Below, piece after piece: positions 38,946 through 47,011 of a DNA stretch of 59,395 nt (positions are counted from its first letter, which is position 1; every line of letters begins with the position of its first letter). The notes beneath the pieces were generated by a model. It saw only the letters and a program-made list of their open reading frames with translations, had not been told where the DNA came from and ran no database searches. The DNA comes from Pantanalinema sp. (GTDB taxonomy: Bacteria > Cyanobacteriota > Sericytochromatia > S15B-MN24 > UBA4093), in NCBI GenBank assembly GCA_036704125.1, contig DATNQI010000054.1, forward strand, positions 1-59,395. Reading direction: 5' to 3'. A program made the position numbers and the translations under genes.

Positions 38946-39556
38946 CGGGTCACCTCCTCGACGACCCAGGGCAGATCGTCGCTCACCGTCGCGCGCAGGC
39001 TCGCCCCCAGGCGATCCAGGGCCTCGTCCATCCGGGCGGCCTCGGCGCGCGTCCGCAGGTCGCTCGCGCGCCGCATGAGGTAGGCGGGCGTGGCGTCGGC
39101 GCTGCCGGTCGCGTCGTAGGCCGAAAGCCAGTCGGCCTTGAAGGGCGAGCGAATGATGCGGCTGGTGACCTCGAAGCGCGTCAGCGCCCTGGCCTCCCAG
39201 CGCACCTTCACGAAGACCGGCAGGACCGCGCCCTGGTAGTAGGCCTCGTTCTCGCTCGAGGCGCTCGGCGGAACGAAGGGCAGCGAGGCCATCAGGAGCA
39301 CCGAGTCCGACGAAGGGGCGCTCACGACGCGGACGTCCTGGAGGCCGAAGGGCTTCTCCTTGAGGCCGATCAGCGCCCCGGCCGCCGCCTGGCGCGCCTT
39401 GGCGTCGCTCACGTTCTTGAAGATGAGCCCCTCGTGGGGGATCCCCTCCTGCCAGCCACCCCAGGCCAGCCGCCAGGGCACCAGGACGGCGCAGCCGCTC
39501 GTCGCGGCCAGCAGGACGGCGAGCATCAGCGCTCTCGGGCCAGAAGGGTGGTTCAT
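38942..39556 (-). CDS. Putative lipoprotein (204 aa)
   Basis: ATG 39556 follows AAGGAACC. Signal peptide LMLAVLLAATS with lipobox TSGC. The mature region has mixed strands (SVLLMASLPFVPPSAS, VFVKVRWEARALTRFEV) and a C-terminal helix. A TRL-like segment near the start (GLIFKNVSDAKARQAAAGAL) is present, but I cannot assign a family firmly. It is coupled to the barrel-like protein downstream. Confidence 0.6.
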   Translation of the reverse strand: MNHPSGPRALMLAVLLAATSGCAVLVPWRLAWGGWQEGIPHEGLIFKNVSDAKARQAAAGALIGLKEKPFGLQDVRVVSAPSSDSVLLMASLPFVPPSASSENEAYYQGAVLPVFVKVRWEARALTRFEVTSRIIRSPFKADWLSAYDATGSADATPAYLMRRASDLRTRAEAARMDEALDRLGASLRATVSDDLPWVVEEVTR

Positions 39557-39610
39557 CGCGGTTCCTTGCATCGAGCGGATCGAGGAGGTCGGAAGGATTA
39601 TATCAGGCGA

Positions 39611-40915
39611 TCAGGTGAAAACGACTCGCGCGTCGTGCGCCTTCACGATGACTTGACGGCCCTCGAAGGCCACGGCCTGGTCGTAGTCCCCCGCGTTGAC
39701 GGCAACCAGGGCGCGCGCGGTCGCATCCTCCCGGACGAAGGCCACCGTCCTGGCCCGGTTCGAGGCGTGGACCCAGCGCAAGCCCCCCTCGGCGAAGACC
39801 GGATGCTCCCTGCGCAGGCCCAGGAACTCCCGGTACGCCTCGAGGACGGCGCGGTCCCACCTGCGGGGCTCCCAGACCATGGGGGCGCGCGACTCGTGGG
39901 AGTTGCGCGCGGTCATGCCGATCTCGTCGCCGTAGTAGAGGTGCGGGGTGCCGGGCAGGAGGGTCTGGAGGGCGAGAGCCGGGCGCAGGCGCTGCGCGTC
40001 GCGGGCGAAATTGCCGAAGAAGCGCTCGGTGTCGTGGTTGTCGAGCAGGTTCCAGCAGTGGCGCAGGGCCGCGCCCGGGTAGGTCTCGAGGTAGACCGAG
40101 AGCCTGCGCACCATGGCCTCGGCACCGATCTCGCCGCGGAAGAAGTCCACCACCGGCCGCCGGAACTGGAAGTTGAGCACCCCGTCGTAGAGCCCGTCGC
40201 GCAGCTGGGAGGCGACGGCCTCCCACTCCTCGGCGATGACGATCGCCTCGGGGTTGCGGGCCTTGAGGCGCGCGCGGAAGCGCCGAAGGAAGCTCTCGGG
40301 CAGGTGCTGGGCCGCATCCAGCCGCCACGCGTCCACGCCCTTCCAGCGGTCGATCACCTCGAGCAGCTTGTCCTGGGTCTCGGGGTCGTCGGTGTCGAGC
40401 TTGGGCAGCACGCCCCAGCCGAGCCACGTCTCGGCGGTGCCGTCCGGCCTCAGGCGGTAGTGCTTCCTGCGCAGGGCCGGGTCGCGGTACCAGGGGTGCT
40501 CGAAGCTGGTGTGGCCGAAGACCCCGTCGAGGGCGAGCTTCATCCCGCGCCGGTGGAGGTCGTCCACCAGGCCCTCGAAGTCGGCGTCGGTGCCCACGTG
40601 CGGATCCAGCCGCAGGTAGTCGTCGGTGTCGTAGCGGTGGGTGGAGCGGCTCGCGAAGATGGGCGTGAGCAAGAGCACCGTGACGCCCAGGTCCTGCAGG
40701 TAGGGCAGGGCGTCGCGGATCCCTTTGAGGTCGCCGTTGTAGAAGGTGTGCTGGTGGGTGCGATCGCCCGTGAGGGCGCGCTTGCTCTTGGAGGTGGCGA
40801 CGGGCCGGCCGTGGAAGGCGAAGGCGCCGGGCCGCACGTCGAGCTCCGGGTCGCCGTTCCGGAAGCGGTCCACGAAGAGGTGATAGACGACCTCGTTGCC
40901 CCAGGGGCGACTCAC
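39611..40915 (-). CDS. GH13-family alpha-glucanase (amylase/maltodextrin glucosidase-like)
   Basis: A 434-residue cytosolic protein beginning NEVVYHLFVDRFRNGDPE. The four GH13 regions are visible: LALDGVFGHTSFEH, DAWRLDAAQHLP with the nucleophile Asp, IAEEWEA with the acid/base Glu, and LLDNHDTERF with the transition-state Asp. Without a signal peptide it probably cleaves maltodextrins or glycogen fragments inside the cell. It ends 54 bp after the convergent region and has the response regulator upstream by 21 bp on the same strand. Confidence 0.93.
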   Translation of the reverse strand: MSRPWGNEVVYHLFVDRFRNGDPELDVRPGAFAFHGRPVATSKSKRALTGDRTHQHTFYNGDLKGIRDALPYLQDLGVTVLLLTPIFASRSTHRYDTDDYLRLDPHVGTDADFEGLVDDLHRRGMKLALDGVFGHTSFEHPWYRDPALRRKHYRLRPDGTAETWLGWGVLPKLDTDDPETQDKLLEVIDRWKGVDAWRLDAAQHLPESFLRRFRARLKARNPEAIVIAEEWEAVASQLRDGLYDGVLNFQFRRPVVDFFRGEIGAEAMVRRLSVYLETYPGAALRHCWNLLDNHDTERFFGNFARDAQRLRPALALQTLLPGTPHLYYGDEIGMTARNSHESRAPMVWEPRRWDRAVLEAYREFLGLRREHPVFAEGGLRWVHASNRARTVAFVREDATARALVAVNAGDYDQAVAFEGRQVIVKAHDARVVFT

Positions 40916-40936
40916 GGCGAGGAACGGCCGGTGGGG

Positions 40937-41299
40937 CTAGCCGAGGATTTCCGCGAGCAGCTCGACCAGGCGGTGGATGTCGATCGCCTTCTTCATGTAG
41001 TGGGTGTGCGGCTTGGCGACGAGGTCCGAGACGTCGCCCCCCTGGTCCGCGGTGATGAAGACGATGGGGAGGTTCTTGTACTTGGCCTGCTTGCGCAGGG
41101 CCTCGTAGATCTCGCGGCCGGTCAGCTGGGGGACGTTGACGTCCAGGAGCAGCGCGTCGAGCTTGTTGGCCTGGGCGAGATCGAGGCCCTTGCGGCCGTT
41201 CTCGGCGGTCAGGACCTGGTAGCCATGCTCCTCGAGCACCTCTTCGAAGAACTCGAGGGCGTCCGGGTGGTCTTCAACGATCAAGATAGTCTTCTTCAT
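40937..41299 (-). CDS. Single-domain response regulator (CheY-like)
   Basis: A 120-residue receiver domain: acidic pocket Glu9/Asp10 (LIVEDHPD), phospho-acceptor Asp53 (LLLDVNVPQ), Thr83 and Lys103/104 (HYMKKAID). No output domain. It could be the partner of one of the nearby kinases (42041, 54369 or 10591), relaying phosphate or binding a target protein. The following GH13 gene is 21 bp downstream and may be cotranscribed. Confidence 0.93.
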   Translation of the reverse strand: MKKTILIVEDHPDALEFFEEVLEEHGYQVLTAENGRKGLDLAQANKLDALLLDVNVPQLTGREIYEALRKQAKYKNLPIVFITADQGGDVSDLVAKPHTHYMKKAIDIHRLVELLAEILG

Positions 41300-41357
41300 G
41301 GCTTCCTCCTGCCCCTATGCTACCCGAGGAACCGAGAAACGAACAAGGGGAAGGTCG

Positions 41358-41996
41358 TCACGGCGCCTCGCTCGCCTTGACGCTGTCCAGGTTGGCGTGG
41401 ACGAAGGCCTCGAGCTGGAGCAAGCGCGCGGAGATCTCGGCGAGCTGGGCGGCGAGCGCGGCGCTCGGCGCGACCTCGACCTGCGTGCGCGCCGCGCGCA
41501 ACAGGCCCTGGGTCTCCTCGAGCAGGCGGCAGATCTGGCTGGAGGCCATCCAGGTGAGGCGGTGCTGAAGGTCGCGCTGGGCCTTGGCCTGGGCGCTCTC
41601 CATCTCGGCGGCCAGCGCCTGCTCGGCAAGCAGGGCGTTCTGGATCGCGACCGCCCCGTAGGCGAGGGCGCGGCCCCAGCGATCGCGCGGCGCGAGGCCG
41701 GGGCCGTGGAAGGAGGCCTCCCCGAGGGCGATCCCGGCCGCGACGAGCGCCTGCGTCTCTCGCGCGGGGATGCGCACCTCGCCGTGGCGGACGTTGATGG
41801 CCCGATGCTCGGGCCCCGCGTGGACCCGGACCGAGACGCCCGCGGCCCCCGACAGCCTCACCAGGTGCACCGCGAGCACCAGGGCCACCTGGGCGGCGCT
41901 GCTCTGGGCCGCGAGCTCCGCGCGCAGGCGATCCAGCCCGCCGTCGACGGGACGGGGGACGCGCGCCAGGTGGGCAGGAAGGAAGCGACGCCACAT
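41358..41996 (-). CDS. Hypothetical GAF-like/coiled-coil protein
   Basis: A 212-residue protein. The first half (LRAELAAQSSAAQVALVLAV, GVSVRVHAGPEHRAINV, AIALGEASFHG) resembles a GAF domain; the second half is a long Ala/Gln/Glu-rich coiled coil (AEQALAAEMESAQAKAQRDL) like the linker before a histidine kinase core, but no kinase follows. It is divergently transcribed from the kinase gene at 42041 with 44 bp between, and both start with MW. It may be a sensory partner of that kinase. Confidence 0.6.
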   Translation of the reverse strand: MWRRFLPAHLARVPRPVDGGLDRLRAELAAQSSAAQVALVLAVHLVRLSGAAGVSVRVHAGPEHRAINVRHGEVRIPARETQALVAAGIALGEASFHGPGLAPRDRWGRALAYGAVAIQNALLAEQALAAEMESAQAKAQRDLQHRLTWMASSQICRLLEETQGLLRAARTQVEVAPSAALAAQLAEISARLLQLEAFVHANLDSVKASEAP

Positions 41997-42040
41997 GACC
42001 TCTAGCCTACGACAGAGGCGAGCGTGGGTACAAGTCAGTC

Positions 42041-43222
42041 ATGTGGAGTTTGCCCCGCCTACGCAACCACCGTCGCCTCCAGGCCGTGCTCGCCACCCTC
42101 GAGGGGCTGCCCGGCGAGGAGGCCGTGCTGCTCCAGGCCCTGGTCGATCACCTGGGGTTCGAGCAAGCGGGCCTCTACCGGCGCGAGCCGCGCTCGCAGG
42201 CGCTCGTCTGGGTCGCGGGCACCCCCGCCGAGGCCTCCCCCGAGCACCGCTCGCTTCCCATGGACGCCATGGAGAGCGGTCTTGCGCTCGTCGACGGCTT
42301 CGTGGCGGGCCTCCCCCTCAAGGGCCGCCTCCAGACCGTCGGCCTCCTGGTGCTCGGGCGACGAAGGCAAGGCGTTCGCCTCTCGGAGGTGGAGCGGCAG
42401 ACCCTCGCCCAGGCCTGCGGCGTCTTCGCCCTGGGGCTCGAGAACCAGTGGCTCGGCCGCGCCAAGATCGACCAGCGCCTCGCCACCCTCAGGGCCCAGG
42501 AGGAGAGCGAGCTGCAGAAGCGGCTCAGCGCGGTGGTCTCCCACCAGCTCAAGACGCCGCTGCTGTTGGGACAGGGCATGCTCAAGGACGCCATCGACGC
42601 CATCGACGACCGCGCGCGGGTCGCCAAGCGCCTCGACAAGCTCATCACCTCGCTGACGCGCTTCGAGCGCAACGTCATGCAGAACTTCGACCGCAACGGC
42701 ATCGCCCTCGATCGCTACCGGCTCGACGTGCGCCCCGTGCCGCTCGCGCCGCTCATCGGGCGCTGCCTGGACGAGCTGCGCTACCCGCTCAAGAAGCGCG
42801 AGGCCGAGCTCGTGATCGAGGCGCCCGGCGACATCGAGGTGCTCGCGGACTGCGCCCGGCTCGAGATCGTCTTCGACAACCTGCTCTCCAACGCCCTCAA
42901 GGTCCTGCCGACCGGAGGCGCGCTCGCCGTCCTCGCCCGGGTCGCGGGCGAGCACGCGGAGATCCTGGTGCGCGACACCGGCCCCGGCATCTGCGAGGCG
43001 AGGCGAGGCGCGCTCTTCGAGCAGCAGCCCCCCAACCCCGCGGACCCCACCTCGACCGGGGTCGGGCTCTCCATCTGCCGCGAGTACATGGGGGCCATGC
43101 AGGGCGCGATCGCCCTCGACTCCACCGGCCCGGAGGGGACGACCTTCCGCCTGACGCTCAGGATCGCGCGAAAAAGCGCCGCCTCCACTCTGGAGGCGGC
43201 GCCCGAAGGTCGTCGAAGCTAG
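42041..43222 (+). CDS. GAF-domain sensor histidine kinase
   Basis: A 393-residue cytosolic protein. N-terminal GAF-like domain (residues ~15-135), coiled coil, HisKA with His168 (VVSHQLKTPLLL) and HATPase with N box (VFDNLLSNALKV), G1 (DTGPGIC) and G2 (STGVGLSICREY). The HQLKTP variant of the H box is common in GAF kinases. The 3' end contains a hairpin used as terminator by the convergent lipoprotein gene, and the two genes overlap by 4 bp. Confidence 0.9.
   Translation: MWSLPRLRNHRRLQAVLATLEGLPGEEAVLLQALVDHLGFEQAGLYRREPRSQALVWVAGTPAEASPEHRSLPMDAMESGLALVDGFVAGLPLKGRLQTVGLLVLGRRRQGVRLSEVERQTLAQACGVFALGLENQWLGRAKIDQRLATLRAQEESELQKRLSAVVSHQLKTPLLLGQGMLKDAIDAIDDRARVAKRLDKLITSLTRFERNVMQNFDRNGIALDRYRLDVRPVPLAPLIGRCLDELRYPLKKREAELVIEAPGDIEVLADCARLEIVFDNLLSNALKVLPTGGALAVLARVAGEHAEILVRDTGPGICEARRGALFEQQPPNPADPTSTGVGLSICREYMGAMQGAIALDSTGPEGTTFRLTLRIARKSAASTLEAAPEGRRS
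43171..43202 (-). terminator. Terminator of the 43219 lipoprotein gene, inside the kinase coding end
   Basis: A perfect 12-bp stem (GCGCCGCCTCCA/TGGAGGCGGCGC, loop CTC) followed on the minus strand by five T. It lies within the last codons of the plus-strand kinase gene. Confidence 0.8.
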
Positions 43223-44049
43223 TTTGCGGGGGTCATCGGGAACATCAGGCTGGTCTTCTTGCCCTTGACCACGCCGATCCCGCTCTGCGAGACGCCCTTG
43301 AAGCCGCCGAGGCCGACCGTCAGCGAGTAGGTGTCGGGCTCGAGGCCGGAGAACGAGAAGTTGCCCTGGCGGTCGGTCTGAGTCCGGTACAGGTAGCCGG
43401 TGGTGCCGGCCTTGGCGACGACCAGCGCGCCGACGAGGCCCTGGTTGTTGCTCGCGATGTAGACGGTGCCCGCGAGACGGCCCTTGAAGAAGAGGTCCGT
43501 GACCGACTTGAAGGTCGGGATGGTGATGATGTGCTCGACCATCAGCTGGCCGTTGGCCATGGCGATGCCGCGCAGCACGACCTTGCGGTTGAGGTAGCCC
43601 TCGATGCGGCGATCGCGCTTGCCGTCGCTGCCGGTGACCGAGATCTTGGTCGTTTCCTTCTTGAGGGTCAGCAGGTACTTGCCGTCCTCGATCGAGCGCA
43701 CGTAGCCGATCTTGGTGGTGCGCTTGACCGAGAAGACGCCGCCGGCCGAATCGAAGAGGCCCGAGGTCTGGCGCTCGGCGGCCGTCAGCGCGGTCGCCGT
43801 ACGGCCGAGCGCCGATTCGAACTCGCCGAACTCCTTGGTGTCGAGATCGCCGCTGCTGTTGAGGCTGGATGCCTTGACGGCCTCCTCGTCGGTGAAGTCC
43901 TGGGCGCTGGAGTCGACCGCGTCCGACGCGCTCTGGTGGATCGCGCTGGGCGCAACCTGGGAGGTCATCCCGCACGCGCTGAGGGCGATCGCCATCACGA
44001 GCGAGAGGGCCGGGATCAAGAGCCTGCGAGCTTGCAGCATCCGATTCAT
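43219..44049 (-). CDS. Lipoprotein with carboxypeptidase-regulatory-like domain
   Basis: A 276-residue protein with signal peptide (LIPALSLVMAIALS) and lipobox LSAC. Mature region: a Ser/Ala-rich acidic linker, a beta domain of unknown type (GVFSVKRTTKIGYVRSIEDG, RIEGYLNRKVVLRGIAM) and at the C-terminus a CarboxypepD_reg/CnaB-like fold (GRLAGTVYIASNNQGLVGAL, TDRQGNFSFSGLEPDTYSL). Likely a surface structural protein. Its upstream region has TTAA repeats like those of the caspase-like genes. GGAG precedes ATG 44049. Confidence 0.75.
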   Translation of the reverse strand: MNRMLQARRLLIPALSLVMAIALSACGMTSQVAPSAIHQSASDAVDSSAQDFTDEEAVKASSLNSSGDLDTKEFGEFESALGRTATALTAAERQTSGLFDSAGGVFSVKRTTKIGYVRSIEDGKYLLTLKKETTKISVTGSDGKRDRRIEGYLNRKVVLRGIAMANGQLMVEHIITIPTFKSVTDLFFKGRLAGTVYIASNNQGLVGALVVAKAGTTGYLYRTQTDRQGNFSFSGLEPDTYSLTVGLGGFKGVSQSGIGVVKGKKTSLMFPMTPAN

Positions 44050-44087
44050 TCTCCTTGTAGGAAGGCCGAGCGGTTCCGTCAGGAGAT

Positions 44088-44145
44088 CTTATAACCGATC
44101 CTCAGACTTTAATCAATATTTAACTTCGCTTTGGAAAAGCTTAAT
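44088..44145 (-). promoter_or_regulatory. Promoter and TTAA repeats of the 43219 lipoprotein gene
   Basis: Minus-strand TTGATT (44111-44116) and TATAAG (44088-44093) are separated by 17 bp. TTAA units start at 44109, 44120 and 44141 (spacing 11 and 21 bp), overlapping and upstream of the -35. Confidence 0.5.
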
Positions 44146-44165
44146 CTTCATCCCCCCGGAGCGAA

Positions 44166-44193
44166 CGAAGCCCCCTCGGTGGAGGGGGCTTCG
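44166..44193. terminator. Hairpin downstream of the 44219 gene
   Basis: CGAAGCCCCCTC and GAGGGGGCTTCG pair perfectly around a GGTG loop, 25 bp beyond the minus-strand stop at 44219. Confidence 0.65.
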
Positions 44194-44218
44194 TCGCGAT
44201 GGATCCGGGAAGAACCGT

Positions 44219-44719
44219 CTAGGCGCCGCGGCGCGAGGCCTCGGGCTCGAAGCCGACGTAGCTCTTGAACTTGCTGTCGCGGTGCTTCTCGAGGTAGCGC
44301 AGGCCATCCTCGGTGAGCTGGAGCGCCTCGTCCTCGGTCGGCTGGATCAGCCCCTGGTCGAGCATCCAGCGCTCGGCGCTGTGGACGCGATCGCCGAAGA
44401 CCTTGCGACCCAGGCGATCGGCCGTGCGACGCCCGACGATGCCGCTGGCCATGACCATCACGTCGAGGAAGCCCACCAGCTGCTTGCGGTTCTCGGCTTC
44501 GTTGAGGGGGGGGACGTAGCTGGGCATCGGCTCGCGGGCCGGGGTGAGGGGGGCGCGCCGACCGGGCTGGCGAGCAGGGGCCGCCGAAGGGGCGCCGCCA
44601 CCCAGCTCGCGCAGGGTTTCCTCGAGGACTTCGCGAACGCGCTCGGGGCTCTCGGTGAGGGCCGCCTGCATCGCGCGGCTCAGCACCAGGGCGAGCCGTT
44701 CCCGTTGAGATTGATTCAT
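44219..44719 (-). CDS. Hypothetical protein (166 aa) with C-terminal winged-helix-like region
   Basis: ATG 44719 has GAGG seven bases upstream. An N-terminal helical part (RERLALVLSRAMQAALTESP, RVREVLEETLREL) is followed by a Pro/Ala/Arg-rich linker and a C-terminal domain (LVGFLDVMVMASGIVGRRTA, WMLDQGLIQPTEDEALQLTE, DGLRYLEKHR) reminiscent of a winged helix. No family is recognised. It is monocistronic and ends in a hairpin. Confidence 0.55.
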   Translation of the reverse strand: MNQSQRERLALVLSRAMQAALTESPERVREVLEETLRELGGGAPSAAPARQPGRRAPLTPAREPMPSYVPPLNEAENRKQLVGFLDVMVMASGIVGRRTADRLGRKVFGDRVHSAERWMLDQGLIQPTEDEALQLTEDGLRYLEKHRDSKFKSYVGFEPEASRRGA

Positions 44720-44878
44720 GGAATGCCTCTGGATAGGGGGTACGACGTCCCCATTATGCCGATGATCGCTGCGAAGGGCAACCATGCCTCTCTGCCCCCC
44801 GCGGGCAGCCGGCTGGACGAAGGCCCGGTGGCATGGGTAGCATGGGGAGGTTGCCCGCCCCGTGACGAGGTCCAGCTG

Positions 44879-45334
44879 ATGCCCATCGCCCCGATGCCCC
44901 CCGCGCTCCCATCCGTCGAAAGCGCCCAGTCCACCCACCTGGTGCTCGGCCTGGCCAACCCCGAGTGGCTGCACCTGGGGGTCGAGGGCCGCCGCGGCCG
45001 CCTGGGCTACTCGCTCTCGGCGGGCTCCCTGGTGCTCGCCCACGACGTGACGGGCACCGCCCGCTACTTCTGGAGCGACCAGGCTGGCGGCTTCTTCGCC
45101 GAGGCGGGCGTCACGGCGCTGCGCATGGCCACGATCAGCGACCAGACCCCCCAGGACTGGTTCGCCATGGGAATGGTGGGCGTCGGCTACCAGGTGGTGG
45201 TGGGCCGCATGGTCACCAACCTCGGGATCGGCCTCAACCCTCTGCCCCTGCCCCCTTCCAACAACCAGCCGATGTTCTCGTCGAACGCAGCCTCCCTGCC
45301 CCGCATCCTGCTGCAGGCAGGCTTCGCCCTCTAG
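44879..45334 (+). CDS. Hypothetical beta-rich protein (151 aa)
   Basis: ATG 44879 has GAGG eight bases upstream. The protein is rich in amphipathic beta strands with aromatic girdle residues (WLHLGVEGRRGRLGYSLSAG, ARYFWSDQAGGFFAEAGV, GMVGVGYQVVVGRMVTNLGI), typical of a small outer-membrane barrel, but there is no signal peptide in this frame. It resembles the barrel-like protein at 38169 in style. The stop is 11 bp before the lipoprotein hydrolase gene, so both are probably cotranscribed. Confidence 0.5.
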   Translation: MPIAPMPPALPSVESAQSTHLVLGLANPEWLHLGVEGRRGRLGYSLSAGSLVLAHDVTGTARYFWSDQAGGFFAEAGVTALRMATISDQTPQDWFAMGMVGVGYQVVVGRMVTNLGIGLNPLPLPPSNNQPMFSSNAASLPRILLQAGFAL

Positions 45335-45345
45335 GAGAGTTGACC

Positions 45346-46263
45346 ATGCGCCGCCTCACCTTCGCCCTCCTCCCGGCCACCCTCGCCGCCCTCACCGGCT
45401 GCCCGGCCGCCTTCGAGATCCGCAACGGGGACCTGGACGGCGGGCTCGTCTCGGACGCGAGCATCAAGGCCGATCTCGTCAGCGCCGCGGTCCCCACCCC
45501 CACCGAGGAGCAGAAGGCCACCCCGGTGGTCATCGCGGTCCACGGCTTCACGGCGACCCCCTACGAGGTGCAGGACGCGGCCACCTACCTGCGGGGCCAG
45601 GGCCTCCTCGTCTCCAAGGTGCTGCTCGGCGGCCACGGCACGAGCCTTTCGAAGTTCGAGCAGTCCACCTGGAAGGACTGGCAGGCCCCCGTCATCGAGG
45701 AGTACAAGGCCCTCAAGGCCAAGGGCTTCCAGAAGATCACCTTCCTCACGGTCTCGACCGGCGGCACCCTCTTGCTCGAGGCGCTCAGCCGGGACGTCTT
45801 CTCGCCCCAGCCCCCGCGCGTGGTGATGATCTCGCCCATCGCGGAGTTCAAGGACAAGCGCGCCGGCTACCTGGTGCCCCTCAGCTGGCTGGGCGTCAGC
45901 GCCGCCCAGAAGGTGACGGGTACCGCCATCGGTCACTGGTACCGCAACCGGCCCGTGTCGACCATCTCCTCGCTCATCGACCTGACCGAGATCGTCAAGG
46001 ACCGGCTGCGCAAGCGGATCGCGCTCGCCTCCGACACCAGGGTGCTGATCCTCCAGCCCGAGGGCGACCAGACGGTGGATCCCGTGAGCGCCCCTCTGAT
46101 CGACGAGGGTCTCAAGGGCGGCACCCACAAGGTGGAGATGGTCAAGTCGGACCTGCACGTCCCCATCCGGCCCGACGGGGTTGACGAGCACACCTTCACC
46201 GCCGAGGAGAAGGCGACCAAGGACGCGCTGCTCCAGAAGATCCACGACTACATCCGGAACTGA
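45346..46263 (+). CDS. Alpha/beta-hydrolase lipoprotein (esterase/lipase-like)
   Basis: A 305-residue protein with signal peptide (FALLPATLAAL) and lipobox LTGC. The hydrolase fold shows the oxyanion strand VVIAVHGFTATPYEV, the nucleophile elbow LTVSTGGTLLLE (Ser in VSTGG rather than a full GxSxG), the acid in LQPEGDQTVDP and the His of SDLHVPIRPDG. This matches carboxylesterase/monoglyceride lipase relatives, here anchored outside the cytoplasm. The Thr in place of the first Gly of the elbow is unusual. It ends with a strong terminator at 46272. Confidence 0.82.
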   Translation: MRRLTFALLPATLAALTGCPAAFEIRNGDLDGGLVSDASIKADLVSAAVPTPTEEQKATPVVIAVHGFTATPYEVQDAATYLRGQGLLVSKVLLGGHGTSLSKFEQSTWKDWQAPVIEEYKALKAKGFQKITFLTVSTGGTLLLEALSRDVFSPQPPRVVMISPIAEFKDKRAGYLVPLSWLGVSAAQKVTGTAIGHWYRNRPVSTISSLIDLTEIVKDRLRKRIALASDTRVLILQPEGDQTVDPVSAPLIDEGLKGGTHKVEMVKSDLHVPIRPDGVDEHTFTAEEKATKDALLQKIHDYIRN

Positions 46264-46269
46264 CCCCCG

Positions 46270-46318
46270 TGAAAAAAGCCGCCGCGAGGACCCGAGGTCG
46301 TCGCGGCGGGCTTTTTTC
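46270..46318. terminator. Bidirectional terminator between hydrolase gene and queC
   Basis: AAAAAAGCC-GCCGCGA arms pair with TCGCGGC-GGGCTTTTTT; A and T runs on both sides allow use by the plus-strand gene ending at 46263 and the minus-strand queC ending at 46329. Confidence 0.85.
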
Positions 46319-46328
46319 AGAAGGGCGC

Positions 46329-47009
46329 TCAGGCGCGCGCCAGGGCGGGATCGGCCACTTGGGCCTCGGCGAAGCCCTTCGCGCGCAAGAGGCACGAATC
46401 GCAAGCGCCGCATGGGACCTCGGCGCCCTGGTAGCAGGACCAGGTCAGGCCGTAGTCGGTGCCGACCGCGAGGCCGTGCCGGATGATCTCGGCCTTGGAC
46501 CAGTGCAAGAGCGGCGTCTCGATCCGGATCGGATGGCCCTCGACGCCCGCCTTGGTGCCGAGGCGCATGGCTTCCTGGTAGGCCTGGATGAACGCGGGGC
46601 GGCAGTCGGGGTAACCCGAGTAGTCGAGGGCGTTGACCCCGATGAAGATGGCCTCGGCCCCCTTGGCCTCGGCGTACGAGGCCCCGAAGCTCAGAAACAG
46701 GATGTTGCGGCCCGGCACGTAGGTGACGGGGATGCTCTCCTCCATCTCGGCCACGTCGCGGCCGGTGGGCACGTCGAGATCCGCCTGGGTCAGGGCGGAG
46801 CCTCCCCAGCGGGTGAGGTCGAACTTCATGACGATGTGCTCGGCGGCTCCCACGGCCTTGGCGACGGCCCTGGCCGAGTCCAGCTCGCGCGCCAGGCGCT
46901 GACCGTAGTCGAAGGAGAGGGCGTAGATCTCGTAGCCCTGGGCCTTGGCCAGATAGGCGCAGGTGGTGCTGTCCAGCCCACCCGAGAGGAGAACGACGGC
47001 TTTCTTCAT
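46329..47009 (-). CDS. queC: 7-cyano-7-deazaguanine synthase QueC
   Basis: A 226-residue protein from ATG 47009. The PP-loop SGGLDSTTCAYLAKAQGY, the motif YVPGRNILFLSFGASYAE and the zinc site WSCYQG-PCGACDSCLLR are diagnostic. QueC converts 7-carboxy-7-deazaguanine to preQ0 using ATP and ammonia. It is the last gene of queD-queE-queC on the minus strand, 2 bp after queE. Confidence 0.97.
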   Translation of the reverse strand: MKKAVVLLSGGLDSTTCAYLAKAQGYEIYALSFDYGQRLARELDSARAVAKAVGAAEHIVMKFDLTRWGGSALTQADLDVPTGRDVAEMEESIPVTYVPGRNILFLSFGASYAEAKGAEAIFIGVNALDYSGYPDCRPAFIQAYQEAMRLGTKAGVEGHPIRIETPLLHWSKAEIIRHGLAVGTDYGLTWSCYQGAEVPCGACDSCLLRAKGFAEAQVADPALARA

Positions 47010-47011
47010 GA

